The notes: generated from the letters alone by a model not told the origin. 51,783 nucleotides of DNA from Verrucomicrobiota bacterium (GCA_018814445.1 JAHIZV010000131.1:1-51783); one strand, 5' to 3'; shown: positions 17,845 to 26,788, counted from the first letter of the stretch. Program-made: numbers and translations.

Positions 17845-18357
17845 ATGAAGCAGTATTTCGGCATTTTGGCCATAGGTCTCGCCGTGATGGTGGCTTTCAC
17901 GGGTTGCAAGAGCAAGAAGCCGACCGGGGCTGGTGACGGCATGAATAACATCGCCGGCATCGGAGAGGGAGACATCTACGCACAGCCTCTCGGCGAGCGG
18001 TTTGAAGGCGGCTCCGAGTATGCCGGGCAATTCGAAGCCGTACTGTTCGCTTATGACAGCGCGCAGGTTCAGCCTTCGGAACGCGGTAAACTCGAGGCGG
18101 TCGCGGATAACCTGCGGCGTAATCCTCAGACAGGCGTAATCATTGAAGGTCACTGTGATGAGCGCGGCAGTCGCGAGTATAACCTGGCATTAGGTGAGCG
18201 ACGTGCGCTGGCGGCACGCGCGTACCTTGTGGGTCTTGGAATCGACACCATGAAGATTCAGACAAAGAGCTACGGCGAAGAACAGCCGGTTGCCATGGGT
18301 CACGACGAAAGTTCATGGAGCCGCAATCGACGCGCTGAGTTTGTGCTCTTCTACTAG
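17845..18357 (+). CDS. pal: Pal, peptidoglycan-associated outer-membrane lipoprotein
   Basis: 170-residue lipoprotein. The signal peptide ends in the lipobox FTGC (Cys at about residue 21). The OmpA-like C-terminal domain has FAYDSAQVQPSERGKLEAVADNL, the peptidoglycan-binding IIEGHCDERGSREYNLALGERRA (conserved Asp and Arg for diaminopimelate) and a terminal RRAEFVLFY. It anchors the outer membrane to peptidoglycan and partners TolB encoded just upstream. AAGGAG precedes the ATG, and a hairpin terminator follows. Confidence 0.95.
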   Translation: MKQYFGILAIGLAVMVAFTGCKSKKPTGAGDGMNNIAGIGEGDIYAQPLGERFEGGSEYAGQFEAVLFAYDSAQVQPSERGKLEAVADNLRRNPQTGVIIEGHCDERGSREYNLALGERRALAARAYLVGLGIDTMKIQTKSYGEEQPVAMGHDESSWSRNRRAEFVLFY

Positions 18358-18379
18358 TATTCGAATGACGCAGTATGCA

Positions 18380-18405
18380 CAGAGCCGCCGCTATGGGCGG
18401 CTCTG
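18380..18405 (+). terminator. Hairpin terminator after pal
   Basis: CAGAGCCGCC (18380-18389) pairs perfectly with GGCGGCTCTG (18396-18405) around a six-base loop, 22 bp after the pal stop. The following T-tract is weak (TCAGTTTATAC), so termination may be partial. Confidence 0.65.
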
Positions 18406-18435
18406 TCAGTTTATACGTGTTGAGGTCTCTGCGCT

Positions 18436-18792
18436 ATGAGCGGTTTGCCGATGGCTTTCTTCGGAGGATCACCCGGCGGCGGTGAACTGCTTATCATCTT
18501 CGTTGTCGTTCTTGTTCTCTTCGGTGCGAAGAACCTTCCTGAGATCGCGCGCACGATCGGCAAGACACTTGAATCTCTGCGGCGCGCAGCCCGCGACGTC
18601 AGTGATGAGATCATGCGAACAGATACTCCTGCTCCGCGACCGCGCGAGTTGCCCGCGAAGCAGACAACAGAAGGCAATGGCGAAACCACTGATCGGGAGC
18701 CGCCCGCCGGCATCGTGCCGGGATTGCATCCCGCTGAACCGCGCGATGAAGCTGGTGACGGCGGTGATGCTGAGAAGGGGGCCATGTCGTGA
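18436..18792 (+). CDS. tatA: TatA/TatB family twin-arginine translocase subunit
   Basis: 118-residue single-span protein of the Tat exporter. A short N-terminal membrane helix (GGGELLIIFVVVLVLFGAKNLPEIARTIGKTLESLRRAARDV) has the TatA/B hinge FGAKNLPE followed by an amphipathic helix. The acidic, Pro-rich tail is disordered. One TatA/B-type gene next to tatC suggests a two-component TatAC arrangement, unless a tatB lies elsewhere. It overlaps tatC by four bases. Confidence 0.9.
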   Translation: MSGLPMAFFGGSPGGGELLIIFVVVLVLFGAKNLPEIARTIGKTLESLRRAARDVSDEIMRTDTPAPRPRELPAKQTTEGNGETTDREPPAGIVPGLHPAEPRDEAGDGGDAEKGAMS

Positions 18793-19544
18793 CAGCCGGC
18801 CGACTCAAAGACGGGGAGGAAGTGAAGCCATTTCTCGAACATCTCGAGGAACTCAGGCATACGATTATCCGTTCGGCACTGGTGCTTGGTATAGCGATGG
18901 CCGTCGCGATTCCTCTGACCCCGCAGATACTGGATCTCCTCAAAGCACCTCTCGCGGGAACGGTGGAAGATCCTGACCGTTTTCTCCGGTCGATCGAGGT
19001 CTCGGGCGCTTTCGTGTCGACGTTACGAATGGCCTTCTGGAGCGGCCTCGTGATGAGCGCCCCGTTCATCTGCTTTTTTGTCGGTCAGTTCATTTTCCCC
19101 GGGCTCAAGCAGGCGGAGAGATCGGCCATATACAAGGCTTCCGGTTTTGCCGTTCTGCTCTTCATTTTTGGAGTCGTCCTGGCCTACAAGATTACCCTGC
19201 CCGTTGCATTGAGCATCATGCTGCGCATGCACGAGTGGCTGGGGATTGAGGCGGAGTGGACGATCACCAGCTACATTGCGTTCTCGATGCAGTTGCTTAT
19301 CGCGTTCGGACTGGCATTTGAATTGCCCGTGGTGATCATGGTGCTCGCCAAGCTCGGGTTGGTGAATTCGGATCAACTGCGCGACAAACGGAGATACGTC
19401 ATTGTCATTCTGCTGATCGTGGCGATGCTTCTCACTCCTCCCGACGTATTCACGCAGTTGATGATGGCCGTTCCGCTGATCCTGCTTTACGAGCTGTGCA
19501 TCTGGCTCGTACGCGCGCAGGAAAGAAGATCCCTCATTTCTTAG
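18789..19544 (+). CDS. tatC: TatC, twin-arginine translocase core subunit
   Basis: 251-residue six-helix membrane protein that recognises twin-arginine signal peptides. The N-terminal signature FLEHLEELRHTIIRSALVLG is followed by the periplasmic loop, the FELPVVIMVLAKLGLVNSDQLRDKRRYVIV motif, and the late helix LLTPPDVFTQLMMAVPLILLYELCIWLVR with the conserved TPPD. The GTG start at 18789 overlaps the tatA stop. The gene ends 29 bp from the convergent response regulator, in a short GGTCC-type repeat. Confidence 0.95.
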   Translation: MTAGRLKDGEEVKPFLEHLEELRHTIIRSALVLGIAMAVAIPLTPQILDLLKAPLAGTVEDPDRFLRSIEVSGAFVSTLRMAFWSGLVMSAPFICFFVGQFIFPGLKQAERSAIYKASGFAVLLFIFGVVLAYKITLPVALSIMLRMHEWLGIEAEWTITSYIAFSMQLLIAFGLAFELPVVIMVLAKLGLVNSDQLRDKRRYVIVILLIVAMLLTPPDVFTQLMMAVPLILLYELCIWLVRAQERRSLIS

Positions 19545-19573
19545 GTCCTTCAGGTCTCTGAGGTCCTTTGAAT

Positions 19574-20959
19574 CTAATTCGAGCGTGAGTCTTTGAAAGC
19601 ATCCGGGCGGATGTTGAGCTTATCCATCCGGTACTTCAGAATGCGGCGGGTGGTTCGGAGGAGTTTTGCGGCTTTTGTCTGCACGCCGTTAGATGCTTCG
19701 AGAGCCTTCATAACCAACTCACGCTCGTAGTTGTTCACGGCTTCGTCAAGCGAGCCGCGCCCGTCCAGCGGCAGTGCCCGGGAAAGGCGCATACCGCTGA
19801 ATTCGTCAGGAAGAAACTCGGGCCGGACATGGCGCGCGTCACGGTGAAGCACAAGCAGTCGTTCGATCAGGTTGCGCATTTCACGGATATTGCCTGGCCA
19901 GTCATATGCTCTGAAGAGCTGCATCGTCTCTTCCGAGAAGTCTTCCACATCGGCATTGATGCTCTGCTTGAAGTATCGCAGGAAGAAGCGCGCAAGCATG
20001 GGAATATCCTCACGCCTTTCTCTTAAGGGAGGCAGAGTGATCGGAATGACGCCTATGCGGTAGAAAAGGTCTTCACGGAAACGGCCCTGCCGCACTTCAT
20101 CCCGCAGGTTTCTGTTTGTAGCCGTGACGATGCGTGCATCGGTTCGCACAATGGTTGTTCCGCCGACGCGCATGAACTCCCGCTCCTGGAGCACGCGAAG
20201 CAGTTTCGCCTGAATAGCCACGTTCATTTCGCTTATCTCATCAAAGAACAGCGTTCCGGAAGCCGCGAGGTCGAACCGTCCGAGTTTCCTTTTCTCAGCG
20301 TGCGTGAAGGCTCCCTTCTCGTAGCCGAACAATTCGCTCTCCAACAGGGTTTCAGGCAGGGCTGGGCAGTTCACTGCGACGAACGGTTCGTCTTTGCGTG
20401 GGCTGAGTTTATGAACCAGACGCGCGATTAATTCCTTGCCCGTTCCGCTTTCACCCATAATCAGGACCGTAGAATCGCTGTCGGCCGCCTTGCGGGCGTC
20501 TTCGATGGCCCGCTGAAAGGGCTGGGATTCGCCGACGAGCGCGCGTACCGGAAAATGCTCGGAAAGTTCATCCTCAAGAAGCTCCAGTTTCTGTTGAAGG
20601 GAACGGTTCTCAAGGGCGCGTGCCGCGAGGTGACGGATCTCGTCCACGTCGTAGGGTTTCGTAACATAATCATAGGCGCCGCATTGGATGGCTTCGACCA
20701 CGGGCCGCACGGATGTCGAGGCGCTGACCATGATAACCGGCAGATCCGGATAAGTGACCTGCACTTGTTTCAGAAGCGTTACGCCGTCGGTTCCCGGCAT
20801 CAGATAATCGAGCAGGATCAGGTCGATGGGACAACTGCTGAGAACCGCGAGAGCCTCGGGCGCATTCTCGGCCAGGCTGACGCGGTACGAGTCGCGGAAG
20901 ATCTCCTTGAGCGAAGCCCTCGCTCCGAATTCGTCATCGACTATGAGAATGTGTTTCAC
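19574..20959 (-). CDS. NtrC-family sigma54-dependent response regulator
   Basis: Receiver (1-120, ILIVDDE and LILLDYLMPG with the phospho-acceptor Asp), AAA+ ATPase (about 145-375, Walker A GESGTGKELIAR and Walker B LFFDEIS) and a C-terminal Fis-type DNA-binding helix-turn-helix (NGVQTKAAKLLRTTRRILKYRMDKL). About 461 aa from the GTG at 20959, which overlaps the stop of the upstream kinase as GTGA; a longer frame to 21004 adds residues without homology. The sigma54-contacting loop reads GAFTHA rather than GAFTGA. It is the last gene of the ketosynthase-kinase-kinase-regulator operon and the obvious activator for the sigma54 promoter at 27329 (inference). Confidence 0.93.
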   Translation of the reverse strand: MKHILIVDDEFGARASLKEIFRDSYRVSLAENAPEALAVLSSCPIDLILLDYLMPGTDGVTLLKQVQVTYPDLPVIMVSASTSVRPVVEAIQCGAYDYVTKPYDVDEIRHLAARALENRSLQQKLELLEDELSEHFPVRALVGESQPFQRAIEDARKAADSDSTVLIMGESGTGKELIARLVHKLSPRKDEPFVAVNCPALPETLLESELFGYEKGAFTHAEKRKLGRFDLAASGTLFFDEISEMNVAIQAKLLRVLQEREFMRVGGTTIVRTDARIVTATNRNLRDEVRQGRFREDLFYRIGVIPITLPPLRERREDIPMLARFFLRYFKQSINADVEDFSEETMQLFRAYDWPGNIREMRNLIERLLVLHRDARHVRPEFLPDEFSGMRLSRALPLDGRGSLDEAVNNYERELVMKALEASNGVQTKAAKLLRTTRRILKYRMDKLNIRPDAFKDSRSN

Positions 20960-23043
20960 TCTTCTTCCTCGCCAGGTTCGCCGGGGAGCATAACCGTCAC
21001 ACAAGTGCCTCCGTTGTCCGATTCAACGAATATCTCACCGCTGTGATCGACGATCGTCCGACGGGCGATCGGCAGGCCAAGACCCATGCCGCGAGCCTTG
21101 GTCGTGCAGAACGGGCTGAATATCTTCTCGCGGATATCGTTGGCAATACCCCTGCCGTTGTCGCGAATACTCAGCGTAACGCCCGCGGCGTGTCCATTCC
21201 CGTTCCCGTTGCCGTTCCCGTTACCATTGCCGTTCCCCTTGCTCTTGCGCTTCCCATTGCCATTCCCGTTACCATTTCCGTTGCCATTTCCTCCGCCGCC
21301 CAGACCGGCCACGTGCAACACGACTCTTGCGCTTTCCGAATCTTCGGTGGCTTCCATGGAATTGGCGATGAGATGCGCGAAACTCTCGGCGAGAGCGGAT
21401 TCGTCGCCGATGATATATGGAAGTCCCGCATCCATCTTTGTTTCGATACGGATGCCCTTACGCGGAACCTGCCGGCGGGCTTGTGTAATGGCTTTCTTGA
21501 TCATCGCCGCTACATCGATCGGGGCGAAGCTCAGTTCCGGCGGGTGGGCGAAATCATTGATCTGCTCAATGATCTGGTTCAGACGGTCCACTTCGTGACC
21601 GACAAGATGACTGAAGTCCTTGCGGAAGCTTTCGTCCTCGAAACGCTCCGGAAGAAGCTGCGCGAATGTTTTGATAGAGACTAGCGGGTTCCTGATTTCG
21701 TGCGACATACCCGCCGCCAGTTCGGTCCAGAACGCCGCTCGCTCGAGCTGCTCCTGCTTCTTCTTCAGCAGTCGATCGCGTGTTCTGTCCCGTATCAGCG
21801 CGAGGGCGCCGGGCTCATCGGCCTGATCGCCGAGAGGGATGGTTTCGACGACAAGGTACTTCTTCGTGGAGGGATCGACCCATTCGCGCGGGGTATCTGC
21901 TTCCTCGCGCTGCAGTGTGCGGCGAAGCTGGTCGGAGAGACGGCTTCCGAGAACATCGATCGGTTTACCCACGGCCTTCTCGGTCGGCAGGCTCAATATC
22001 TCTTTTGCGCGTTCGTTCAGGGAGGTGATGATGCCCTTTGAGCTGACCGCAACGATACCCAGAGGCATGGACTGGAAGAGCGTTTCGGAAAGCTTCTTCT
22101 GGAGGCGCACCTCCCTGTGAAGGAGCGAGTTCTCCATGGTCTGCGTCGCATAGTCGACAAGGGAGGTCAGGCTTTCGAGTTGCGTTGTGTCGAGCGGAAT
22201 GCCCGTCACATGAGAGCCCAGGAACAACCAGCCCATCAAGCCCGAACGGCCGTGGAGGGGAACGATGATCTCCGCGCCGAAAACGTTCAGCCACTGTTCG
22301 AGAAGGGCGCGCTCGGAGAGATTCTGGACGTGCTCAAGGTTTGTGCGGACGATCATGTGCGCGTGGAGATCGAGCCAGAGAACCAGCGCATCCATCGACT
22401 TGACCGTGACGTTCCGGACATCACCCAGGCACTTCTGTCCCGCCTTGAAAACAAAATCGCCGGAGGAGTTGTCGCGAAGGAATACGCCGACTCTTGCAAT
22501 CCTGGTGGAATCCGCCACCGCCTCGACGATTGAATCCAGCATGGCGCTGACATTTTCAAAATGGCGGACGGTGCGGGAGAGATGCTGAACAGCCTTCGCT
22601 TCGGCGGCGCGGTCGCCGGCATGTGTATCCTTCTCGTCGACGCCGGTTTTTCCGTTACGCAGGAGGCGGTTCTCTCGCAGGAGCCGGAGGTGGTCAAGAG
22701 CATGGCTCACGGCGTTCTGCACGTCCTTCTTGTCGGCCGTCAGCGGCATGGCCCCGTAGATGCCCACCGACTCAGCCTGCAGGTACGGGTCGGACCGCGG
22801 TGTGCCCAGTGCGATAAGGAGTGTGTCCGGAAAATCCATGCGCAGTTGAACCAGCAGATCACGAGACTGTTCACCGAAAAGGTCTATCAGAACCAGAGTA
22901 GGATTCGTCTGCTGGACCAGCGTGATGAGCCGGAGAGGGGTTTCCTCCTGTGTGACCTGGCAGATGGGCCGTAGATAGGCGTGCAGACGTCGGCTCAATT
23001 CGCCATCATGAGTATACAGGATACATGCGGGAAGACCGGTCAT
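20956..23043 (-). CDS. Soluble sensor histidine kinase with pseudo-receiver, GAF and PAS domains
   Basis: 695 aa, no membrane helices. Order: receiver-like N-terminus (1-120, LVLIDLFG but lacking the usual acidic pocket), GAF (about 165-310), PAS (about 320-430), HisKA with H-box MSHEIRNPLVSIKTF near residue 447, and HATPase_c. Inside the ATPase domain, between the N-box (ESFAHLIANSMEA) and the G1 box (DNGRGIA), there is a long Gly-Asn repeat not present in the sister kinase. The ATG overlaps the stop of the preceding kinase gene (ATGA), and its own stop overlaps the regulator start. It probably phosphorylates the NtrC-type regulator, possibly alongside the membrane kinase. Confidence 0.92.
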   Translation of the reverse strand: MTGLPACILYTHDGELSRRLHAYLRPICQVTQEETPLRLITLVQQTNPTLVLIDLFGEQSRDLLVQLRMDFPDTLLIALGTPRSDPYLQAESVGIYGAMPLTADKKDVQNAVSHALDHLRLLRENRLLRNGKTGVDEKDTHAGDRAAEAKAVQHLSRTVRHFENVSAMLDSIVEAVADSTRIARVGVFLRDNSSGDFVFKAGQKCLGDVRNVTVKSMDALVLWLDLHAHMIVRTNLEHVQNLSERALLEQWLNVFGAEIIVPLHGRSGLMGWLFLGSHVTGIPLDTTQLESLTSLVDYATQTMENSLLHREVRLQKKLSETLFQSMPLGIVAVSSKGIITSLNERAKEILSLPTEKAVGKPIDVLGSRLSDQLRRTLQREEADTPREWVDPSTKKYLVVETIPLGDQADEPGALALIRDRTRDRLLKKKQEQLERAAFWTELAAGMSHEIRNPLVSIKTFAQLLPERFEDESFRKDFSHLVGHEVDRLNQIIEQINDFAHPPELSFAPIDVAAMIKKAITQARRQVPRKGIRIETKMDAGLPYIIGDESALAESFAHLIANSMEATEDSESARVVLHVAGLGGGGNGNGNGNGNGNGKRKSKGNGNGNGNGNGNGNGHAAGVTLSIRDNGRGIANDIREKIFSPFCTTKARGMGLGLPIARRTIVDHSGEIFVESDNGGTCVTVMLPGEPGEEEE
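21192..21300. repeat. In-frame hexanucleotide (Gly-Asn) microsatellite in a histidine kinase
   Basis: A run of six-base units (GGCAAC/GGTAAT variants on the coding minus strand) encodes 13 Gly-Asn pairs in two blocks (six and seven Asn) split by KRKSK. Because the unit is six bases, unit gain or loss keeps the frame and changes only loop length. Confidence 0.9.
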
Positions 23044-25547
23044 GCTTTGACCTCCTTTCCGACAAGGGGAAAAGTGACCTTAAACGTTGTTCCCATGCCT
23101 TCGACACTTTCGACGTCGATTTCCGCATGATGGTCCTTGATGATTCCGTGTGTGACGGAGAGGCCGAGACCTGTTCCATGGCTCTTCGTCGTGAAGAAGG
23201 GATCGAAGATATGAGTGACTTCCTCGGCAGGTATGCCTTTTCCCGTATCCCGTATCAGCACAAGAATATGGTCGGCGCCCGAAATCGTCTCCCAGGGGGC
23301 CTGCTTCATCCAGTCGGCCCGAACCTGCCGGCTTGTGACGCTGAACAGGTCGTTCGGCGACATAGCGTCCAGTGCGTTGAGGAAGAAGTTGAGGAACGCC
23401 TGTTCAAGAAGGTGCTCGTCGCCCATGATCAAGTCGTGTTCAGATTCGAGTTCGCTGACCAGCGTGATGCCTTTCAGCCTGAGGCGCTGCTGCACGAGTT
23501 GCAGAGACTGGTCTATCGTCTCGTGCAGATGAAGAGGTTTCAGTTCCGGCTTTGCCGGCCGTGCGAATTCCAGCAGTTGGTTCACGATCGTGTCGATGCG
23601 CGAGACTTCCTTCCCCACCAGAGATGAGAAGGTATCGCGGAAGTCGTCGTCGTCGTATCGCTTGGGCAGCAGGTCTGTGAAGGTCTTAATGGTCACCAGC
23701 GGATTCTTGATTTCGTGAGCCATGCCGGCGGACAGCGTACCGAGACTTGCCAGACGATCACCGCGGCGCACCTGCATTTCGAGTTTCTTGATGGTTGTCA
23801 GATCGTTGAACACGACCAACGCGCCGCTCGTTTTGGATTCGTGACCTTCGAAGAACGCGCTGCCAAGACGTATCGGGATCACATCATCCGGGCTGTGCCG
23901 CACGCTATCGTCTTCGTCTCGGATACCGTGTTTGGTGGCGAATGTGCGTTCAAAAGCGCTCTGTAGACATGCTGGAAGCACGTCCAGGTTGCGGCCCACC
24001 ACGTCGGCAGAAGCGAGACGGGTGATCCGTTGGGCTTCCCGGTTGAATACGGTGATGACGCGCTGGTGATTCGCGGCCAGAACGCCGCTGATGAGGTTGT
24101 CGACCAGGATGTCGTTGTAGATTTTACTGTTCTGCTGCTCTGTGTATAGCCGTGCGTTCTCTATCGCGATGCCGAACGGACTCGATACGCCTTTCAGAGC
24201 CTCCTGTTCCAGAACGCCGTAAGCGGCACCGGACCGCCTCGGGCCGAGGAGCATGATGGCTTCCAGATCGCCTTTGGACCGGACGCTGACGACCGCTGCG
24301 GTGTCAATTTCAGACAGACGTCGCGCGGCGGCTACGATATCAGGCGTAGGCCGCATGCGATGGAGAGCTTCCGTCACGATAGGTTCTTCAGCAGAGCTCA
24401 CCATGCGCACGACCGGATCCTCTTTCGTAAGGCAAAGAGGTTCTTTGCCGTTCGGCTGAGGGAAGACCTGCACGTAGTGCCCGTTCTCAGACAGGAGGAT
24501 GTCTACGCGCTCCGTGCCGAGAGAGCCTGAGACGACTTGTGAGAAGCGCTCAAGAAGGTCGTCCATCGTGGTGATGGACTGGAAAACCGCATTGGCTCTC
24601 TTCAGAATGTGACTCGCGTCGGTAGGAATCAGATTGATGAAGAGTCGACTGGAAAATGCCTGCATCCAGCCGTGGGCCGGCACCATCGAAAACGCGACTG
24701 CCAGTGTCGCCAGGATATGGGGGACCGGGTAATTCTGTTCCGTGAAACGGCTGATCACATCGTTTGAAATCCACCAGACCGCGGAGTAAATCAGGCAGAG
24801 ATAGCACGCCAGAAACCCGTATGCCGTTGCCCGGCGAAGCACGTGCGCCACGTTCATAATGCGCCGGGTCGCGATACCGTAGGCGATAATCCATTCAACG
24901 GCGATGGCTCCCGTCGGGGCCAGCTTGGCTGATTGCGAGCTTCCGGTGGCCAGGGGAAGAAGAGTGGCAAAGAAAAGCGAGATAAGAATTCCAGCCGAAG
25001 CCGCCACCAGAATGAACTGCAGATCAGCCCTTTCCGAGCCTTTTGCGCTGCGGATAGCCTTTACAAAGCCGACGGAGAGAACAGTCAGTGAGACCAGATA
25101 AAACACCGCGTAGATGTTGATGCCCGGACCATAGCGTGGTTCAGGTATGGCGCCCGGACCCGCGCCTTCCGGGAGGACAGCGGCCTTCAGGTAAAAACTG
25201 GTGAAACACATCACGGCAACCAGACTGGCGAGAGCGAGCCAGATCGGAGATTTGAGGAACAGAGACTTTCCTTTTGCGCCGCGCTCCGTAATAGAAACAC
25301 GCATCCAGTAGAACGCCAGGGGAAGAAAGGCCGCCGACGCGCCTGCTCCCTGGATCGCTCTCGCGGCCAGATCCATGTTCGTCGTGGTGAAGGCCATCGC
25401 AAGGAAGACCAGCCATGAAGACATGATGATGGAGAACACCAGGAAGACGCGGTTGGTGCCGCGCTGAGTATTAGCCCAGAACACGGCTACACCGAGCACC
25501 TGGCTGCCGATGATTCCGATCAAGTGGAGTACAAAAATAGCATCCAT
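23040..25547 (-). CDS. Membrane-bound sensor histidine kinase (multi-TM, GAF, PAS, HisKA, HATPase)
   Basis: 835 aa from the ATG at 25547. The N-terminal third is a multi-pass membrane sensor (about 7-8 helices, residues 1-300, for example LHLIGIIGSQVLGVAVFWA and ILVAASAGILISLFFATLLPLA), resembling the HisKA_7TM type. It is followed by GAF (about 330-490), PAS (about 500-600), the H-box MAHEIKNPLVTIKTF near residue 609, an N-box and a G2 box GTGLGLSVTHGII near 799. I chose the ATG at 25547 because it overlaps the ketosynthase stop (TAATG) and begins directly with a membrane helix. The kinase core is a clear paralogue of the downstream soluble kinase, so the pair probably arose by duplication. 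Its ligand is unknown. Confidence 0.92.
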   Translation of the reverse strand: MDAIFVLHLIGIIGSQVLGVAVFWANTQRGTNRVFLVFSIIMSSWLVFLAMAFTTTNMDLAARAIQGAGASAAFLPLAFYWMRVSITERGAKGKSLFLKSPIWLALASLVAVMCFTSFYLKAAVLPEGAGPGAIPEPRYGPGINIYAVFYLVSLTVLSVGFVKAIRSAKGSERADLQFILVAASAGILISLFFATLLPLATGSSQSAKLAPTGAIAVEWIIAYGIATRRIMNVAHVLRRATAYGFLACYLCLIYSAVWWISNDVISRFTEQNYPVPHILATLAVAFSMVPAHGWMQAFSSRLFINLIPTDASHILKRANAVFQSITTMDDLLERFSQVVSGSLGTERVDILLSENGHYVQVFPQPNGKEPLCLTKEDPVVRMVSSAEEPIVTEALHRMRPTPDIVAAARRLSEIDTAAVVSVRSKGDLEAIMLLGPRRSGAAYGVLEQEALKGVSSPFGIAIENARLYTEQQNSKIYNDILVDNLISGVLAANHQRVITVFNREAQRITRLASADVVGRNLDVLPACLQSAFERTFATKHGIRDEDDSVRHSPDDVIPIRLGSAFFEGHESKTSGALVVFNDLTTIKKLEMQVRRGDRLASLGTLSAGMAHEIKNPLVTIKTFTDLLPKRYDDDDFRDTFSSLVGKEVSRIDTIVNQLLEFARPAKPELKPLHLHETIDQSLQLVQQRLRLKGITLVSELESEHDLIMGDEHLLEQAFLNFFLNALDAMSPNDLFSVTSRQVRADWMKQAPWETISGADHILVLIRDTGKGIPAEEVTHIFDPFFTTKSHGTGLGLSVTHGIIKDHHAEIDVESVEGMGTTFKVTFPLVGKEVKA

Positions 25548-26788
25548 TATGCTTCCGCCCTGCGAAGTATCAGTGAACTGTTTCCCCCGCCGAGTCCGTG
25601 AATATTCATCAAGGCCAGCTTGAAGTGTCCGAGGCGCGGCGTCTTTGTCACGTAGTCCAAATCGCAACCGGGGGCGGGATTATCAAGATTGAGAGTCGGG
25701 GGAATCATCTGGTCTCTCAACGCGCACGCACACGCAATCAACTGCATCGGACCCGCGGCCGCCAGCGGATTGCCTACAGCGCCCTTGATGGAGCTGACCG
25801 GTATTCGAAGCGCATGCTCCCCGAAAACCTTCTTGATCATCTGGGTCTCCGCCAGGTCGATTGCGGGATGTCCGGGGCCGTGAGCATTGATGTAGTCGAT
25901 GTCCTGGGGGCGGACCCCCGCGTTGGCCAGGGCATCGCGCATAGAGAACTCAAGGCCTGAATCGGGATGCTTCGAGTCTATGTCCGCCTGTGTGCCGTAG
26001 CCGACTATTTCCGCATAGATTTTCGCGCCCCTGGCCCGGGCGTGATCCAGATTCTCGAGTACCACAACGCCCGCGCCCTCGGAAATGACCCCGGTTTCAC
26101 AGTTGCGGTCAAACGGGCGGCTGGCCCGCTCAGGTTCGCCACTCCAAGTCGACTGCAAGCCTGCCCGTTCAAAGCATGCGAAAGTGAAAGAGGTGATAGG
26201 GGCGTCGGCGCCGCCCGCGATCGCTACGTCTGCCTTGCCGGACGCAACTCTGCGAAAAGCGGTGGCGATGGCATCCACACCCGCCGCGCATGCCGATGAA
26301 ATCGTGTGCGCTTCCGTAGGGAAACTCATTTCGTCGGAAATCACACTGGCCGCCTGTTGGGGTTGGGCGCCGCTGACGATATAAGAGGGGACGCGGGGCG
26401 GCCCTCGTGAAACCATGCGGGCGATACCGTGCTCTATCATCTCCATAGCGCTGTTGCTGACGCCCATGATTACAGGGATACGGTGTCCGTTGCCGTTGAC
26501 CGCATGGAGAATGCCCGAGTCGTCGGTCGCCATAATGGCCGCTGCGAGAGCGAGTTGTGTCTGGCGGGAGAGCCGTGAGATGCGGGTCTTCGGCGTAATA
26601 TAGTCGCGGAGATCGAAGTGCTTTATCTCTCCCGCGATCTTGGAGTGGTGTTCCGAGGTGTCAAAAAGAGTAATAGGCCCAATACCGCCGACCCCGTCGA
26701 GCAGAGCCCGCCAATATGTTTCGATCCCCCCTCCGATAGGTGTCAGAGGCCCGAGACCCGTCAGTACGACTCTTTCATGTGGCATCAT
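25547..26788 (-). CDS. FabF-type beta-ketoacyl-ACP synthase with Cys-His-Asn triad
   Basis: 413-residue condensing enzyme of the KAS I/II thiolase fold. The nucleophile is C167 in SSACAAG and the first His is H303 in NAHGPGHPAID. Where FabF has the second catalytic His in KSMTGHLLGAAG this protein reads KGAVGNPLAAAG, giving N340. The C-terminal gate motif GFGG is GLGG. The rest aligns well with FabF (ALRDQMIPPTLNLDNPAPGCDLDYV). It is the first gene of an operon with two kinases and a sigma54 regulator. There is no acyl carrier protein or reductase nearby, so it is not part of a housekeeping fab cluster. It could be a specialised synthase or an acyl-chain-binding sensor (inference). Confidence 0.88.
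   Translation of the reverse strand: MMPHERVVLTGLGPLTPIGGGIETYWRALLDGVGGIGPITLFDTSEHHSKIAGEIKHFDLRDYITPKTRISRLSRQTQLALAAAIMATDDSGILHAVNGNGHRIPVIMGVSNSAMEMIEHGIARMVSRGPPRVPSYIVSGAQPQQAASVISDEMSFPTEAHTISSACAAGVDAIATAFRRVASGKADVAIAGGADAPITSFTFACFERAGLQSTWSGEPERASRPFDRNCETGVISEGAGVVVLENLDHARARGAKIYAEIVGYGTQADIDSKHPDSGLEFSMRDALANAGVRPQDIDYINAHGPGHPAIDLAETQMIKKVFGEHALRIPVSSIKGAVGNPLAAAGPMQLIACACALRDQMIPPTLNLDNPAPGCDLDYVTKTPRLGHFKLALMNIHGLGGGNSSLILRRAEA

Noticed and set aside
21043-21684. Long plus-strand open frames opposite the soluble kinase, with Pro/Leu/Ile repeats
   Set aside because: They are the antisense reading of the Gly-Asn microsatellite and the well-supported kinase gene.
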